A stretch of DNA of 64,000 nt from Ifrita kowaldi (lineage: Eukaryota; Chordata; Aves; Passeriformes; Cinclosomatidae). Location: the NCBI GenBank assembly GCA_013398055.1, contig VZRS01009471.1:372001-436000 (forward strand). The letters run 5' to 3'. A program made the translations under genes and the position numbers. The notes below the pieces were generated by a model. The model was not told where the DNA came from, did not search any database, and was given only the letters and a program-made list of their open reading frames with translations. Of this stretch, positions 22,201 through 35,620 are shown piece by piece (the stretch's first letter is position 1; each line of letters starts with the position of its first letter).

Positions 22201-25200
22201 CTTGTACTTCCTCTTATCACTTCTCCAAAATTCTTCACTGGTGGAACACTTGGTACAGCAAAGGTCTGCCAAAATACCAATTTACCTTGTTGAGAAGTTG
22301 CCTTCCCCAAGGTGCTAGAAACACTGCAGCAGTAACTCCCACAGCTTTAGTTGATGCTCTTTGTGCACACATGGACACCATGGCACCAGGGAGTACCAGA
22401 CACCATGTGCTGCTACTCCGAGCACTTCAGGGATTAATTCCCATGTACAAAGCAAGCCCTTTGTCACTTCAGGTGTGCATTTTTGCATTGATTCACACAG
22501 GTTATTTACTTAGGCAAAGTTTCCCCTGGGGTGACTGAGCTTTGCATAACCAGATACCTTGGAAAGGCACCTGCCTAGAGTTTGCTGAGAACTCATCCTG
22601 TGAAAATTCTTCACAAACTACGGTGGGAACCTCTCACCTTGTGCTGGAATCATCAGTATGATGGAACTGGCTTGTTCAAGTGGTGTTCAGGTTTGGCCAC
22701 CCATGCTCAGAGAGATACACTAGATCAGGAAAAGGCCACTGAATGGCTAAGGAAGAAAGAAACAATTGCGGAAGAAGTGTTGGTTTTTTCACTCTAGCAA
22801 CATAGCAAGGGGATATGCTTAATGTCTGCAAATAAACCACAAAGAAAGAAAATTGACTGCATTTACTTGGACATAAGGTAACAGGAGCAATCAGAAGAGC
22901 ATGGATGCTGTTGATAAGGGGCTGGACCATTGAAACTAAGGTACACAAACCTAAATATAAAGCACTCACCACCTTCTCCTTTTGCTTATTCTCCCCCTGC
23001 CCTCGAATTGTATGTGGAAATAATTTGACCTTGAACACAAGCTTTTTTTTTTCTGAAAGACACAAAACGCAGAGGAAACCTAATATATTCTCTTTGTTTA
23101 TAATAATCTAAACTAAAAGGCAGCTTTGGCACAATACTATATGTGAACAAACTAGTCAACCAATAACTCTAGTCTGGAAGTTGAAGAAGTTATCCAACAG
23201 AGAGGAAAAAACCTGGTTTCAGACCAGTGTTTAATTAGCAATTTGCGATAGATTGTCACTGGGCTTGATCCTCCTAGTCCCTCTCCTCTGAAAACAAGAG
23301 GCTTATTTCTTTTTTATTCATGCAGATATTTTTCTGCAGAGCAGGCAGTGAACCAGAACATCAGCTCCAAACTTCCTTGAACTTTGAGAAACTTGGATTC
23401 TGATTTGTACTCCCCAGTTGGAGATCAGCTGAAGACAAAGGTTGTATTTACACATATGCAGAGAAAATAAAGCATTTTTATCAACTCATACCAGAAGAAA
23501 GGTACCACAAATTTTCTCATGTGAGTCTCACTTTAGAGACTACTTCCTGAAGATGGGCACTGGGTTTTGCTTGCATAACTCTCAGACACAAACAAAAAAA
23601 TGCCACATGTTTTGCTGAGTTCTATTGTCTCTCCCTCCCTTTGTAAGGAAATTAAAGCCTATTTCTCTCATAGTTCCATGAAAGCTATCTGAATCCTGGT
23701 AACATGTCTCTGAGAAATTGCTCAGAGGGAATAACAGACAAGGGTACACCCTCCATTGCTATGTTACTGCTCCATGAGTTCCAGACAAAAGCATTTCTTG
23801 TGGTTTGGCAGCAAGCATCTACTCCTAAAACCCTGGGATTGCATTGTTCTTTACATGTCAAAAGTTGATTTAGTACCTACAGGCACAGATTGCAGGGTCC
23901 ATCGTTTTAGGAGGGATCTTCAGGTTTTCTAGACTGCTGGGGTCACCTCTCACAGCCAGTGACACCATTTGGGAGAGTCACACACAAGTGGACTGTAAAG
24001 AATAGGCCCTCAGGTCTGCCCTGCAATGAATATTCCAGCATTTTTATCCTGACCTAGGTTAAATGGTAATACTCCAGAAACTGAGCAACTGACTGCCAGG
24101 CCCATAATAACAACCCTGAATCATTAAATAAAGATACATCTTCAGGATAAATTATTGTTAAGGCTCCAAAATAGTTCTGCTGTGTTTGGAATTCTAATAA
24201 TGGTAGGCAAGCTTGACTGGAACCTCTAATGATACAAAGATCTCGCAGTCTTGCTTATCTGTAGCTAAGTTAATGAGCCTGGGACCCAAACACAGCTATG
24301 ATGAGGCCCTTCTGCTCAGAATGGTATATCTTTACTTTTAAAGCAGATCATTAAAAGTAATATCTAATGAAAACTCCATCTGTTTTCCATTGAGCATACA
24401 CTTGGCTTTTTTCTTTTTTTATTCTCTAAGGCTCCATGAAGCTTTGCAGCACACAGGACTGACACTGTCACATGCTAACAGGACAAGCCAGCCCTCCATA
24501 CAATTCCTTTGTCCAGGGAAGTTAAATATTGGGTAAATCTGGATCTATTAACATAAAGGTAACCTTTTGGACCTTTAATTTCTTTCATATCCAGGAACTG
24601 GAGAGAGATGCACAAATATGAAGTGGTGTAATAAATCTTAAGTCACACAGACCTGCACAGAACTGAATCTACAGACCATAAGTGTTATTTTGCAAAGCAT
24701 TAGCAATAAAAGCTGAGAGTTGCCACTCTGTTCTCTCTCTTCTACTCAGCTAAATGGGAATTTCTGAGTTCTGTTAAGACACGGGATCTGTGACACGAAG
24801 AAGTTGGGCAGTTGTGATCCCTACAGACACTCTTACAGTTTTCTATCACACGAACCTACAGAAGCCAAAACATGCACATGCAGTTTCCATTACTAAATAA
24901 TTCATTTGCCAGTCCCAGAAAAACCTGCTAGTATTAGATACACAAACACTTTATACTAAGTGCTGTTAAAGCCTGGTTGCCAACAGACTTGAGTCTTAAG
25001 GATTTACCCAAGTGTAGATTTTCTGTCCTCTTATAAGGGTTTTCCTCCCTTATTCCCTATACAGACACGGCTACCTGCAGTAATGAATTTTTTAGGCATT
25101 TCACAGAACAAGAAAAACATGCCTAAACTGGCCATGGAAATTAAAAGGTTTTTTTCCCATAAAAAGAAGGAAAATCTGGAAGAAACACCAAGTAAAATGG

Positions 25201-28200
25201 GAAACTGGGAGGATAGGAGAGACAACAAGGAGGAAAGAGCATATTTTTGAATAGCACAAGTTGTTCATGAAAAAGATTGGGAACTTGGCTCACTGCAGAA
25301 GCAGAAGACTGGACTCAGCAACCCAAAAGATAACTTTCAATTTTACATTTCTTTCTCCAGAACTGGTGATATAATTGGTAATTTTTCCTTTAGAATTAGT
25401 TTTCTCTGCACTTGCCTGTGCAAACATGTAAGTTAAAATGCATGTCACCTCTTTCCCATGCTCCAGCAAGGACAATGAAAAGAGAATGTGACCTCTCGTG
25501 TGGCCTGCAACAAGTATAAATTAATGATATCTTAATACGGATTCAATGTGGCAAAAAGTCCTGTATTTCATACAGCTTTATAAATAAAGCCTATCTTCTA
25601 TGATTGATCACAAATAAACCAGAACAGAATCAAGCAGGTAATGTGGAAATACAAAGTAATAAAGATTTATTCTTACCTTTTGCTTTTGTAAGAAAATGAG
25701 ACTCATGTTTATGTTTTTATATGAATTGGCCCCAAATAATGTTGGAACTGGTTCATAATTCCCACTCAGATTTTTAAATCTTCTGATTTTTAATTCTTGC
25801 AAGTTCTGTGAGAATAGACAGTCAAGTTAAGACAGATTACTCGTTTCTCATTGAAGAAACAGACTAAAATGAACTCAATCCCCATTAAACATCAGAGAAT
25901 CCATGCCTAAACACAATCCAAGATATAAATCCATAGGAAAAAAAATATTTCACTGTTTGCAGAACTACTTGTATTGAATGAGATCACAGAGATATAACAT
26001 CAGTATGACAGAATCTAATCACCACTCAACAAACATTTTGGAAACAAGTCAGCAACCACATCTGCTTCACCAGAACCAGAGCCTCATGCGACAGGAAGCT
26101 TATTAGAGACCCTGTCTCATTATTTTGTTTTTGCTTATAACTTCTCAGCATGAATATTCAATATTGCAAAATCAAGCAGCTTCCTTTACAGACCATCCAG
26201 AAAGGAGAAAGAAATTGTGTCAGACATTCCAGATCCTGAAGAAATTGGTGCCTGTGGAGCTATGGATTTCTACCAGCAAAACATCTGGCACAAAACAACA
26301 TTAAACATGAATAACTTGCTTCTCTTTCCCCTTACCATTGGTGTGAGGCAATAATAACTCCTCTGAAGTTTTCTTGATGTATCAAGCCTGAAAACAAGAC
26401 AAAAGAGAAGAAAACCAGCCCTTTAAACATGGCAAGACATCTTAAAGGAATACAACTCAAAGTACCTTATTTTCTTAGTAGCATAAAATGTTACATTGTG
26501 AGACATTTTTCTTGGTTACTACACATGAAACAGTTGCTTCACAATACTCTGAGTGCAATTTATGAATTCCCATTTGGTGCTCTTCCATGGCTTTGGTCAT
26601 AGCTCCAGGAGTCAGAGCCTCTGAGCAGGTAAATTTGGTAAAATTTAAAGGGAAAAATATCACTCACAGGAAACTCTGTCCAAGAGCGAAGCCAAATGTC
26701 CAAAGTCCCAGCCAGAGTAACTGTAGCTCTGTGTACTCCACCTTCATTAGCTGAAACACTTCCTAAAGTGAAAGGATTCATCTCAGACACTTCTAAATTG
26801 GGTGGTCCATATGCACCAGCCCTTGATTCGCCTCTGCAGTCACAGCTGGTGATGTGAGAGCCTGCCCTTCCTCCCTGTGCCCAGCAGTGGGATGACTTTG
26901 GGAAGACTGGGGCTGTGGAGCGTTGTGTGACTGAAATATGGGCACCTCCATGTGGTGAGTGGCATCAGTCCTACGACACACCAACAGCTCCCGTTTTCCC
27001 TTCACATTCCTCAGCTCTGCAGGAGGTTTCCTTGCACATGAGGCTGCACTGGCAGTGGCATTTGGAAGTGCTGAGCTGTGGGATAGCACTCACTTTCCCC
27101 GGCAGGGAGGTGTTGCGTGGATCTATCCCCACTAGGGCCCTGTGGTGGGCAGGCACGTTCTATACAGACGAAAGCTCTCAGACGGGGTCCCACTCTGCAG
27201 ACACATCAGGCAGTATCTTCCCAAAGCCTCTGGATAACCTTGCTTTCTTCTTTCTCCATCACCTTGTGGACAGATAAAAAACCTTTCAGGGAAGTCTTAA
27301 GTAGGTCTTGCAATTTCAACCCCACAGATGTCAAAGTGATTTTTACACTCTTTCTGCTCAACTAATTGCCAAGCCCCAACAAAGAGACTTTAATGGGTTG
27401 CATCAGGCAATAAACCATCATTTATTGGCTCTAGCAACAGGGAAGGAAGAGAGGGAATGTAAAGCTGGAAAAAAGCACAGACCCAGAGCAAGTCCAAGTA
27501 CTTGCAGAAACTGATTTATCCAAAGATTTGATGGCAGATGTTCTATTCAGACAACTTTAACAGAGCTCCACAGAATATTAAATGCTTCTCGTGTTTTCAG
27601 TACTCAGCCCACTCCATCTGGGCACTTCTGCCACAGGGCACAAACAAAACACTGCTTAATATTAATCAAAGAAGTGACTTTTGCTCTGAAAGTTCAATAT
27701 AAAAAGAGTAAGAGCAAACACATGCTAAGCTGTTCCTGGGATCACTGAACACAACAAAGGAGCTGTCTTGGATTACAGCATTTCTAAATTATACCCAAAC
27801 TCTTGTTTTAGGGAGGATATATTAGTGATACATTACCACAAATATTGTGCTAAACTGGAGCACTCTGCATCTCTGATTAGGAAATATCTGGTTCATAATA
27901 TACCAAATTCATATATCCTTGCTCACCTAGAGTTTTCACAGATTATTGCACAGCTACTAATCTGTGGAAAAATGCATCCTTTTTCCTGGACATCTATTTG
28001 GGTTCACTTCTTTACAGATTACATTAATTTTTGCCTGTGCCCATTTTTCAGCCTCATGGACTCCTTGTTCTCCTATTAGTTCCTTCTCTCTAGCCCATAG
28101 CCTGTAGCCATATGTAGTAAAAATTACTACTTACTGCACACATCTGTGCAAGACCTTTCCCCAAACTATTTTAATTCTTGAAATCCAGGACTGCCTACAT

Positions 28201-31200
28201 TTGTCAAACAATGCCAGGCTGTTGAGACTGTGCAGTGGAAGCTGAGGTCATTTGTCCCTTATTTTCTCAGATGCCAGTGCACTCTCCTGGTCTCTTTCTG
28301 CTGATTCAACTCTGCAAAAGGGAAGGATAACAGGATAAGTATCCGGCCCAGTTTTCTCTCTCTGCAGTAGCTCCTTTCCATCATGGATTTAATTCACCTA
28401 CTTTTCTTAACCAGCTCCATCTCTTGTCAACTCCTCGTGCATCCCACCAGGTGCAGCTGGACCATGGGATGTGCAGAGCTGCCTCTGTCCCAACGCCGCC
28501 GAGTTCTTGTGTGTTTACTCAGCTCAGGCACTGGATGGTGCTCTTGGCACTTTCATGCCGCAAAAGCGCTTTCCAAGCAATCCCACTTCTCCTGAGAGCT
28601 GTCAAAATTCCCCGGGGTCAGATACAGTTGCACGTCTAAGCCTCTAAATCCCAAGAAGAGCATGTTTTGACTACACAGAATGTAGCCGAGGCTGCAGTGG
28701 AAGAAGCTCAGCTAGGTAAGGACAAATGCCAGATGAAATGTCACTGCCTATGACACACACACCCACCAAGCAGTGGCTTTCACATTCGGCCTCAGATATT
28801 TTATTTGCTAATTGGTTCCTTATCAATGCTCCCCATAGCAACAAGGGAGATGTAAGTGGCATAAAGTGGGCTGAGTGACATTATGTCTGCATGTAAATGT
28901 GGCTGGGATTGTGCACAGAGGGGATGATCTGAGGGAGGTTAACAACATAATGTGAAACCTCCTGTGGTCTCAGAGGAGAAAGGAGCTTCTTAATGCTGCC
29001 TGAGAGAGGCAGAGAAGCTATCTCAGCAGCAAACCTTTTTGAATCAGACTGAGATTCGATAGGAAATGAGTTCGTTTGATCTTTTTGCCTGCTAAGAAGT
29101 ATTAATTTTACACTGGATGTTTGTCTTCGGTTATTTTTCATAGAAGGTCAGAAGATTTTTGGTATTTTTAAAGATGTAATGAATAAGAAATGCAAATATG
29201 CTTTATGGCAAAAAAAGCTATAGGGATATAGGAGATAAATGTTCAGGTTTTTTCCTTTCTTGTGCTGATTTTTGTGCCTCCCCAGGCAAATCAGGCTGTC
29301 TCTCTGAGTTTGCTCAGCCTTGTAAATTGGAGATAATTCCTTCTCTTCCAGCTCTTCTAAAAGGCTCTTTCTTCAATGGAAGGTGCCACAGAAGTACAAA
29401 ATATTTTGTGTGTCTGCATCTAAGGGGCATAGGTCTGGAAAAGGCACTCTAGCACAATAAAGAAGCAAATAGAGAGACCACTATAGCATTTAGGAGAAAT
29501 AGGGAAAACAGGGAATAAAAGGATTCATAAGTATGGGGTGGCATTGACAAGAAATACCTGGACTAGCTGGATGTACCCACTGACCTAAGATGTGGGATTT
29601 AAACTTGTATTGATAAGTATTTGGATTGGACCACCTCTGGCTATGCAGAAATCAGCACAGCCCCAGAAAAGGCTCAGAAATCACTGAAGAATCCCACCTG
29701 GAGGAAGGCCTTGAATTACACTTTCCAGCAATCCTACCCAGATTAAACAGTTCAGAGGGTGGGCTTGCTCAGCTGAAGGATTTGCATGGATTTGGTGATC
29801 CCCTGAAATCCTATGGCAACTCTTCAGCCGTCTGGTCAGTCTTCTTGGGTATCATCCTTCTAAATGTCTCCAAAGACAGTTCTGAAAGGGACAAGCTGAG
29901 GGTTAACAGTGCTTGGATGAATAAAACACTCCAAAATGAGCACTGCTGTTGAAGCTTTAACATGGAAATCTTTTGGCTACACCATTTAATACGACACACA
30001 TGGGACAATGAATTTTACAGTACTTGCAACACTCCCTCCTCTTGGCAAGTGGGCATTGCAAACCATTAGAATTTATGGGATAACTGTGCTGCTTGTGCCT
30101 CAGAGGAAGAAAATAGGATGAATGGCCCAGTCCTGCAGCTCTGACATGACTCATCTCATCGAGGTTAACGAACCGGCCGTCTCAGGATTAGGGAGTTGAG
30201 TGCATGAGATGCTACTGCTCACACGGGCTGTTGGTTAGAGAAATGCTACTACAGGCAGTACTTCCATGTAAAACAGCCTCAAGAAGCAGAAACCCTGCTG
30301 TTATTTTAATTTTTTGTTTGTTTTTTTAAGTATAATCTCATTAACAAAGTGAAAAACAAGAGAGCTCTCTCTGGGGTCTCTCTGGGGTCTCACTGCTCTC
30401 GTTGTCCCCACTGCTGGACCTCGTTGGGTTATCTTGGTGAGGTCTGATAAATGTGTGGTGACTGACACGGGCCTTGCTGGTGCCTCTCTCCTCTGCTGTG
30501 ACCTCCTGCTGCAGTAACAGAGATGGCAGGAGGGAGCCTTTGTCCAAGTCTGCCTTCAGCAGTGATTCAAGTGCTGGACTGGGTATTGCAGTAGTTGCAG
30601 TGTGTGCAGATAACTTTGTTAGTGCAGGTATAGTGAGTCTGAACGGGGTATGGCATATTTTTAGATCTTCCCAGGAAGGAGTGTGTAAGCACAAAGAGTT
30701 GTGCCTCCCTGCAATGGTAATTCTGATGTACTGCTGGGCAAGGTTACCCAAAAGACTGTGCTCTCAATGTGCCCTTTGTTACTCACACAGACTGAATTTC
30801 TGATTCCTTGGTTATTTTGCAGTAAGAAAAATTGGTTTTTTTCATGGTATATCACAATATTCAATGAGCTTGTCCCTTGGGAACACAGAGAGCTTTCAGA
30901 TCTTAATATAGACATCTTTCAAATGAGATCATTAATGTATATATATCTGGATTTAGGGCCAATGCAAGCACTTCGATTTTTTGTCTGCCAAATTTTCATT
31001 TTTGGCTCCATTTTCTTCCCATATATTCAAAGAACTGCACCACATGGAATCCTTTAAACAATAGATGGGATAACATAATTTTTCAATTGCTCTTGAAAAG
31101 GTGTTTAACCACATAAACTATTCCAGGGTTCGCTAAGAAGTTACCATTGCAAATAATGTAATTGTTCCAGACTGAATTCCTTGCATTCCAGAATAACTTT

Positions 31201-34200
31201 TGAAGCAAAGAGCACGACTAACTTGGGATTTTTAACCAGCCTCTTTATGATAATACTTAGATGAATGTAAATTTTCTCCAAAAGCTTTGCTGTAAAAAGA
31301 AAGGACCAAAGCCTACAAACACTCCTAGCTGCAGAACCAATACTTAATGCTAATGACCCATCAATCTCAACAGAAGTAAAATAAACATTTAAAAATTAGG
31401 AAACCGAACACTTTATTTTAAACAATTAAACAAAAAAAAAGCGAGAAAAACAGTAGACAAAATCTGGGGAACCTAGAAATACATAAAGTGCAAGCAATAA
31501 GTTCTGGTTTTCCTCTTCTCTTTTGCAAGCAGGACAAGGCTGTTACTTGCCTTTGAAATGAAGCCAAGCCTGGCTGTCCTGCACCACTGAGTCCCTCCCT
31601 AAAGATGCGTGGGACTTATGCTTCCCCGGGCTTCACCTGGAATTAAAACCACACTTTTTTTCCTGGTCACATGTTTCCTTTTAACATCTGAAACATTCTT
31701 GATACATTCCTCTAAGATTATTTCATTGCATGGTTTGGGCAATGGAGACTGTTACCCAACTCTCTCTGGTGTACCACCTCCAGGTAGAGTAGGTGGGGGA
31801 GATGGAATCTCCGACTTGCTGAGGCAGAGGGCCCCCAGTTCTGCAATTCTCTTCCCCTGTGAGTGCAGTGGAGTTGAGCCTTAGCAACCCACAAAGCCGC
31901 TTCCCAAATCCACCTCGTTACTGAGCTTTCTTGGATTAATTGAATTAAGCAGTGGGTGGTTTAAGAGATGAACTACACTGGGAACAGGGCCTGTAATTCA
32001 CTGCAAACTCCCACCATAAAGGGCACAACGGAATCCAACTTTTTCATGGCCAGTCAAGCAGCAGCCATGGGGAACAGCACTTCAGAGGGCCTTTTGGATC
32101 TCCATTTTGATTCTGTGCTACAGGCCAGCTTCTCAGTTCCCACATATCAGCCTGTTTCCACTGGATTCACACCAGATGCAGACTTGGCCTTGCAAGTCTA
32201 GAAATTTAGTTTATCTTTTTAAAGGCTCTGGGTTTTGTAGAATTGGCTTAGCTGTGGTATAAAACAATGGTATCTTGTATCACTCAAAACAAAAGGAATT
32301 AACTCTGCATTTATTAGCCAAACTTGCTGTGAATACAAAGCTTTCGGGATCACGCTCTTCCCCATGCTGATCCCAGCCCTGCCCCTTTAATCCCCCACAA
32401 CGAGGGACTTGCTGCAGTGTGCAGGGACTCCCCCCAAAGCAGTGCACTTTGTGGCAAGCACAATGTATGTAACTGGGTCTTGTCCTGACACGGAGCTGGG
32501 AGATAGTCAGGGTAACTCAACCAGCCTCAGGATCTGGGACTAGTGTCACAGATAAGAACAATGATAATTACATTCTTCAAAGCCTCGTGAAAATAGATGC
32601 CTCAGTTGAGGTTAAAGTGCCCCAAGTGAAGAAAAAAAAAGAAAAAAGGCAAAAGTAAAGACACAGAAAGAGAAAAATCTTTCACCATGAATGAAAAAAT
32701 AAGCAGCGAAAGTTTCATCTGGAACTTGAGCACCCATAAGCACAGAAGTCAATCAACCATAAGACCTATTAGGAAAACAGATTTAATAAGCTCTTTCTCC
32801 ACTTATTTGTTTTCTTTTCCTCAAGTAAAATGAAAATACCTCTTCTCTCCTAGACATGTTATGTGAATTACTTCACTGTGCTCTTCGCAACCAAACAACC
32901 CCAGACCCCCTCAGTTTCCTCCTGGTTTCCAGCAACCACTGCGTGTTCACATTCACTGCTTGTCCCTGGATGTTACTGTTCAAACAGAACCTGCAAACTT
33001 CTCTTTTCCAATGAGCTGCAGGATTAAATTTCAGGCAGAGTGCAAGGTGACAGCTACTCCTCCACCTGTACTGACACAGCACACGCTCTCCAGGAAGATG
33101 CATCTTCCATTCACACGTGTCTGCTGCTTGGGGTGCTGATGCTGAAAATGCCCATGGTAGGCTTTTAGGCCAAATGAATTTGATAAAACTTCATGGGGTT
33201 TTAGGAGCATTATTTCTGGAGAAGCTTGTTCCAGAAATAGTCTCTGCTCCCCTGTGTCACTGATTCCTTAATACTGCGCTTGTCTTACATTTGCACCACG
33301 GGGACTGGAATTCAGGACTTCTGGTTTCTGCTGGTTCTGTGCTGCAAGACCTGTTCCTCTGACTGAAAACTGCTGCTAAACCTTCTTCACCTCTTTTAAG
33401 ATTTAGCTGAGTCATGTTGGGAAATCCTTTGAGATCAAGGCTATAAGAACTACAAGTGAGTAGAATTAAATGGGACATTTTGGGAGGCACAGAGGAAGTA
33501 ACTCAATTGTTCTGGGTTAGAAGACATTCTGTTAGATACTACATAAACCTTCACCTCTGTCAAGTTCAATTACTGTCCAGAAAAGAAAGATTAAATAAGA
33601 ACCACACCTATAAAGATTGTACAGCTCTAAATTGAAGAACAAGAAGGGAAAATAAAAGTACAAGCCCCTTGAGAGTTTTTATATTCTTCAAACTACATAT
33701 AAAACCCATTTAGAGTGTAAGCTCAGGAGTTCTGATAGAGACTTGGAAATGTTGCAATTCCAATAGTCAATATCCTGTCTGTGGAAGTGATGAAAGTGAA
33801 ATTATATTCACCCCTTAATAAGCACTTGTAGGCACAACAGACATCAAGCTCTATATTATCTTACTTGCTTTTTGCAGCAGGAGTGATGCTGCACTGAGTT
33901 TGATCCTGGACCAACCAAAATGTGTAAGAGTTTTGCCTCAACATGAACATGAAGAAGTTAGCTGCTAATATGGGTGCTCTGGGGTACCCATATGAACACA
34001 CACCAGGGTGGGGTTTCAAGAGCTCAGTTCCTACACTCAGGACTAGATTATCAGGGAGATTCATGCACTGAATTCTTGTAACATCCAGCTACTTATAAAA
34101 AAGCCTAAGCAGGAGCTAAGAAATTTGTAAATGTACCTCAAGTGATAGATACTTCATCCTTTGATCACCTATGACTAAGCCAGCAATTCTGTGAGCAGCT

Positions 34201-34900
34201 GACACTTCTGGGTTCTCCAAATTTCCATGAAGAAAGCCCTACATGTCTCAATTTGGGAACATTGAAAAAGCGAAGTCTGCTTTATAGTTTAAGCCTGCTT
34301 TATTACAATGGCAAAGACTGAGAAGATTTACCTCAACTGATCAAAAAGGACAAAATGGAATAATTTTCAAAGACTCCCTCTTTCAGGTTTGCATTTGTCT
34401 TAACTGAGCAAAAATGTAATAGGAAATGCAGAATCCTCTGCCTTGCCATACCATGTATTTTGGCAGCAAGGCTCGAAAGACTCTGGCAACAAGTGAGATT
34501 TAGTTTAAAAGTGACTCCTTTTAGGGTATGCAAGCCATAAGAAAAGTGAGTTGTAACAGATCCTGCCCTTGAAAGGACTTGGTGTTGTAATTTCTCCTCC
34601 AACTCTGCCTTCTGCCATTTTACATGTGCTCAAATAATGTAGATCTACTATTTTATTGGTAAAACCTGGAGTTCAGACGTGTTCTCCCAGTCAGGTGGAA
34701 GGACTAAGACCCATCAAAGGATAAACCTCCATCAACACAGCCCAACCCATGGGTGCTGGGAAGGGCCCCCTTGGCAGGACAGGCTCGTTCCACTGCCCAC
34801 CCGGCTCACAGCTGCATTGTTACTGTGACAAGTGTGACAGCTAGAAGTAGGCCAGGGGCTAACATACCAATTTCCATGCCAAGTGTGTAATTTGCTAATA
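19241..34900. other. Intergenic region between IFT22 and RABEP1 without recognised genes
   Basis: I recognise no protein family in any frame on either strand in these 15.6 kb, and no tRNA or other structured RNA gene. Open frames stay short, at most about 136 codons (minus strand near 30.3-30.75 kb). Much of the plus strand from about 21 kb to 35 kb is visibly richer in A and C than in T and G. The region holds very few recognisable repeats, so it is probably unique sequence with old, decayed insertions. Confidence 0.6.
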
Positions 34901-34933
34901 AAACCTTCTGATTGTTTGTGGACCCTCTGACTT

Positions 34934-35094
34934 TTGAGGTTCCTTTTGTCCACAAGGATTTATGAATCTTGGGTACTTCCATCCCCTTTCAGGGTGGGTC
35001 ACCACATCAGGGAACGATTGGATGTGGCGGTCAGTGCCATGGTCGGGGTGACAAGGTAGGGATCAGTCTCAGGTTGGACTCGATGACCTCGGAG
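34934..35094 (+). repeat. 161-bp duplicated segment, copy A
   Basis: This segment is repeated at 39,455-39,615 with one difference (G at 35,076 against A at 39,597). Copy A is embedded in continuous sequence and its right part runs into a CR1 3' end, so it is probably the genuine locus. Confidence 0.9.
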
Positions 35095-35127
35095 GTCTTT
35101 TCCAACCTCAATGATTCTGTGATTATA
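35020..35127 (+). mobile_element. CR1 LINE 3' end fragment next to the CpG island
   Basis: The CR1 terminal signature is clear: ggttggactcgatgacctc, ggaggtcttttccaacctca and the tail atgattctgtgatt. It ends about 70 bp before the CpG-rich segment that probably holds the RABEP1 promoter. Confidence 0.8.
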
Positions 35128-35194
35128 GGGCAGAATTTGTTGGTGTTGCTCAAAGCGACTTTCTGAATAATAAACATTAACTATGCCTTCGGGC

Positions 35195-35620
35195 TGTAGG
35201 CCCGGGGATTTTTCCCTTGCCAGGGGCTAAGGGGCCAGACCGGGCAGGGACCCNTGGGCGCGATCGGCCGGGCAGGGTCCGGGGGGCCCTCACGGAGCGG
35301 GGACCCGCCGGGAGGGAGCGGGGAGCGCCCCGAGGAGCTCGGCCGGGAAGGCCTTGGGAGGGGGCGGGAGGCAGCGCAGGTGGTTTTTTAGGCTGTAAAT
35401 GTGGAGCAAGGGCGGCTCCCGGCGCGCAGGGAGCGGGGATAACGCTGGGAGGACGCGCTGCTACCGGGGAACTGGAGCCCAGGTTCGATGGGACGAGGCC
35501 TCCCCGCCCTGGCAGGGGAGGAGGGGGAGGGTGGCGATGTATCCAGGTGAACATGGATCCGCCGGGTGGGACGCCCTCATTGACTTGGCCACAGCAGGGG
35601 ATGTTTGGCTGTGTTCGAAA
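35195..35620 (+). promoter_or_regulatory. RABEP1: CpG island, probable RABEP1 promoter and 5' exon
   Basis: About 400 bp with dense CpG and very high GC interrupt AT-rich DNA, with an ambiguous base at 35,254. It is the only large CpG island upstream of the RABEP1 exons and on the expected side. Exon 2 of RABEP1 begins two bases into a codon, so exon 1 must end one base into a codon. Two tiny ATG frames here meet that rule: ATG at 35,537 with donor ccag|gtgaac after 35,546, and ATG at 35,553 with donor gccgg|gtggga after 35,565. Neither encodes a sequence like the remembered mammalian N-terminus. A donor-like gcgcag|gtggtt after 35,379 could end an exon whose start lies in or near the ambiguous base. 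Confidence 0.55.

Noticed and set aside
29305..29350. Possible MIR core (tgtaaattggagataatt)
   Set aside because: It is too short and diverged to separate from chance.
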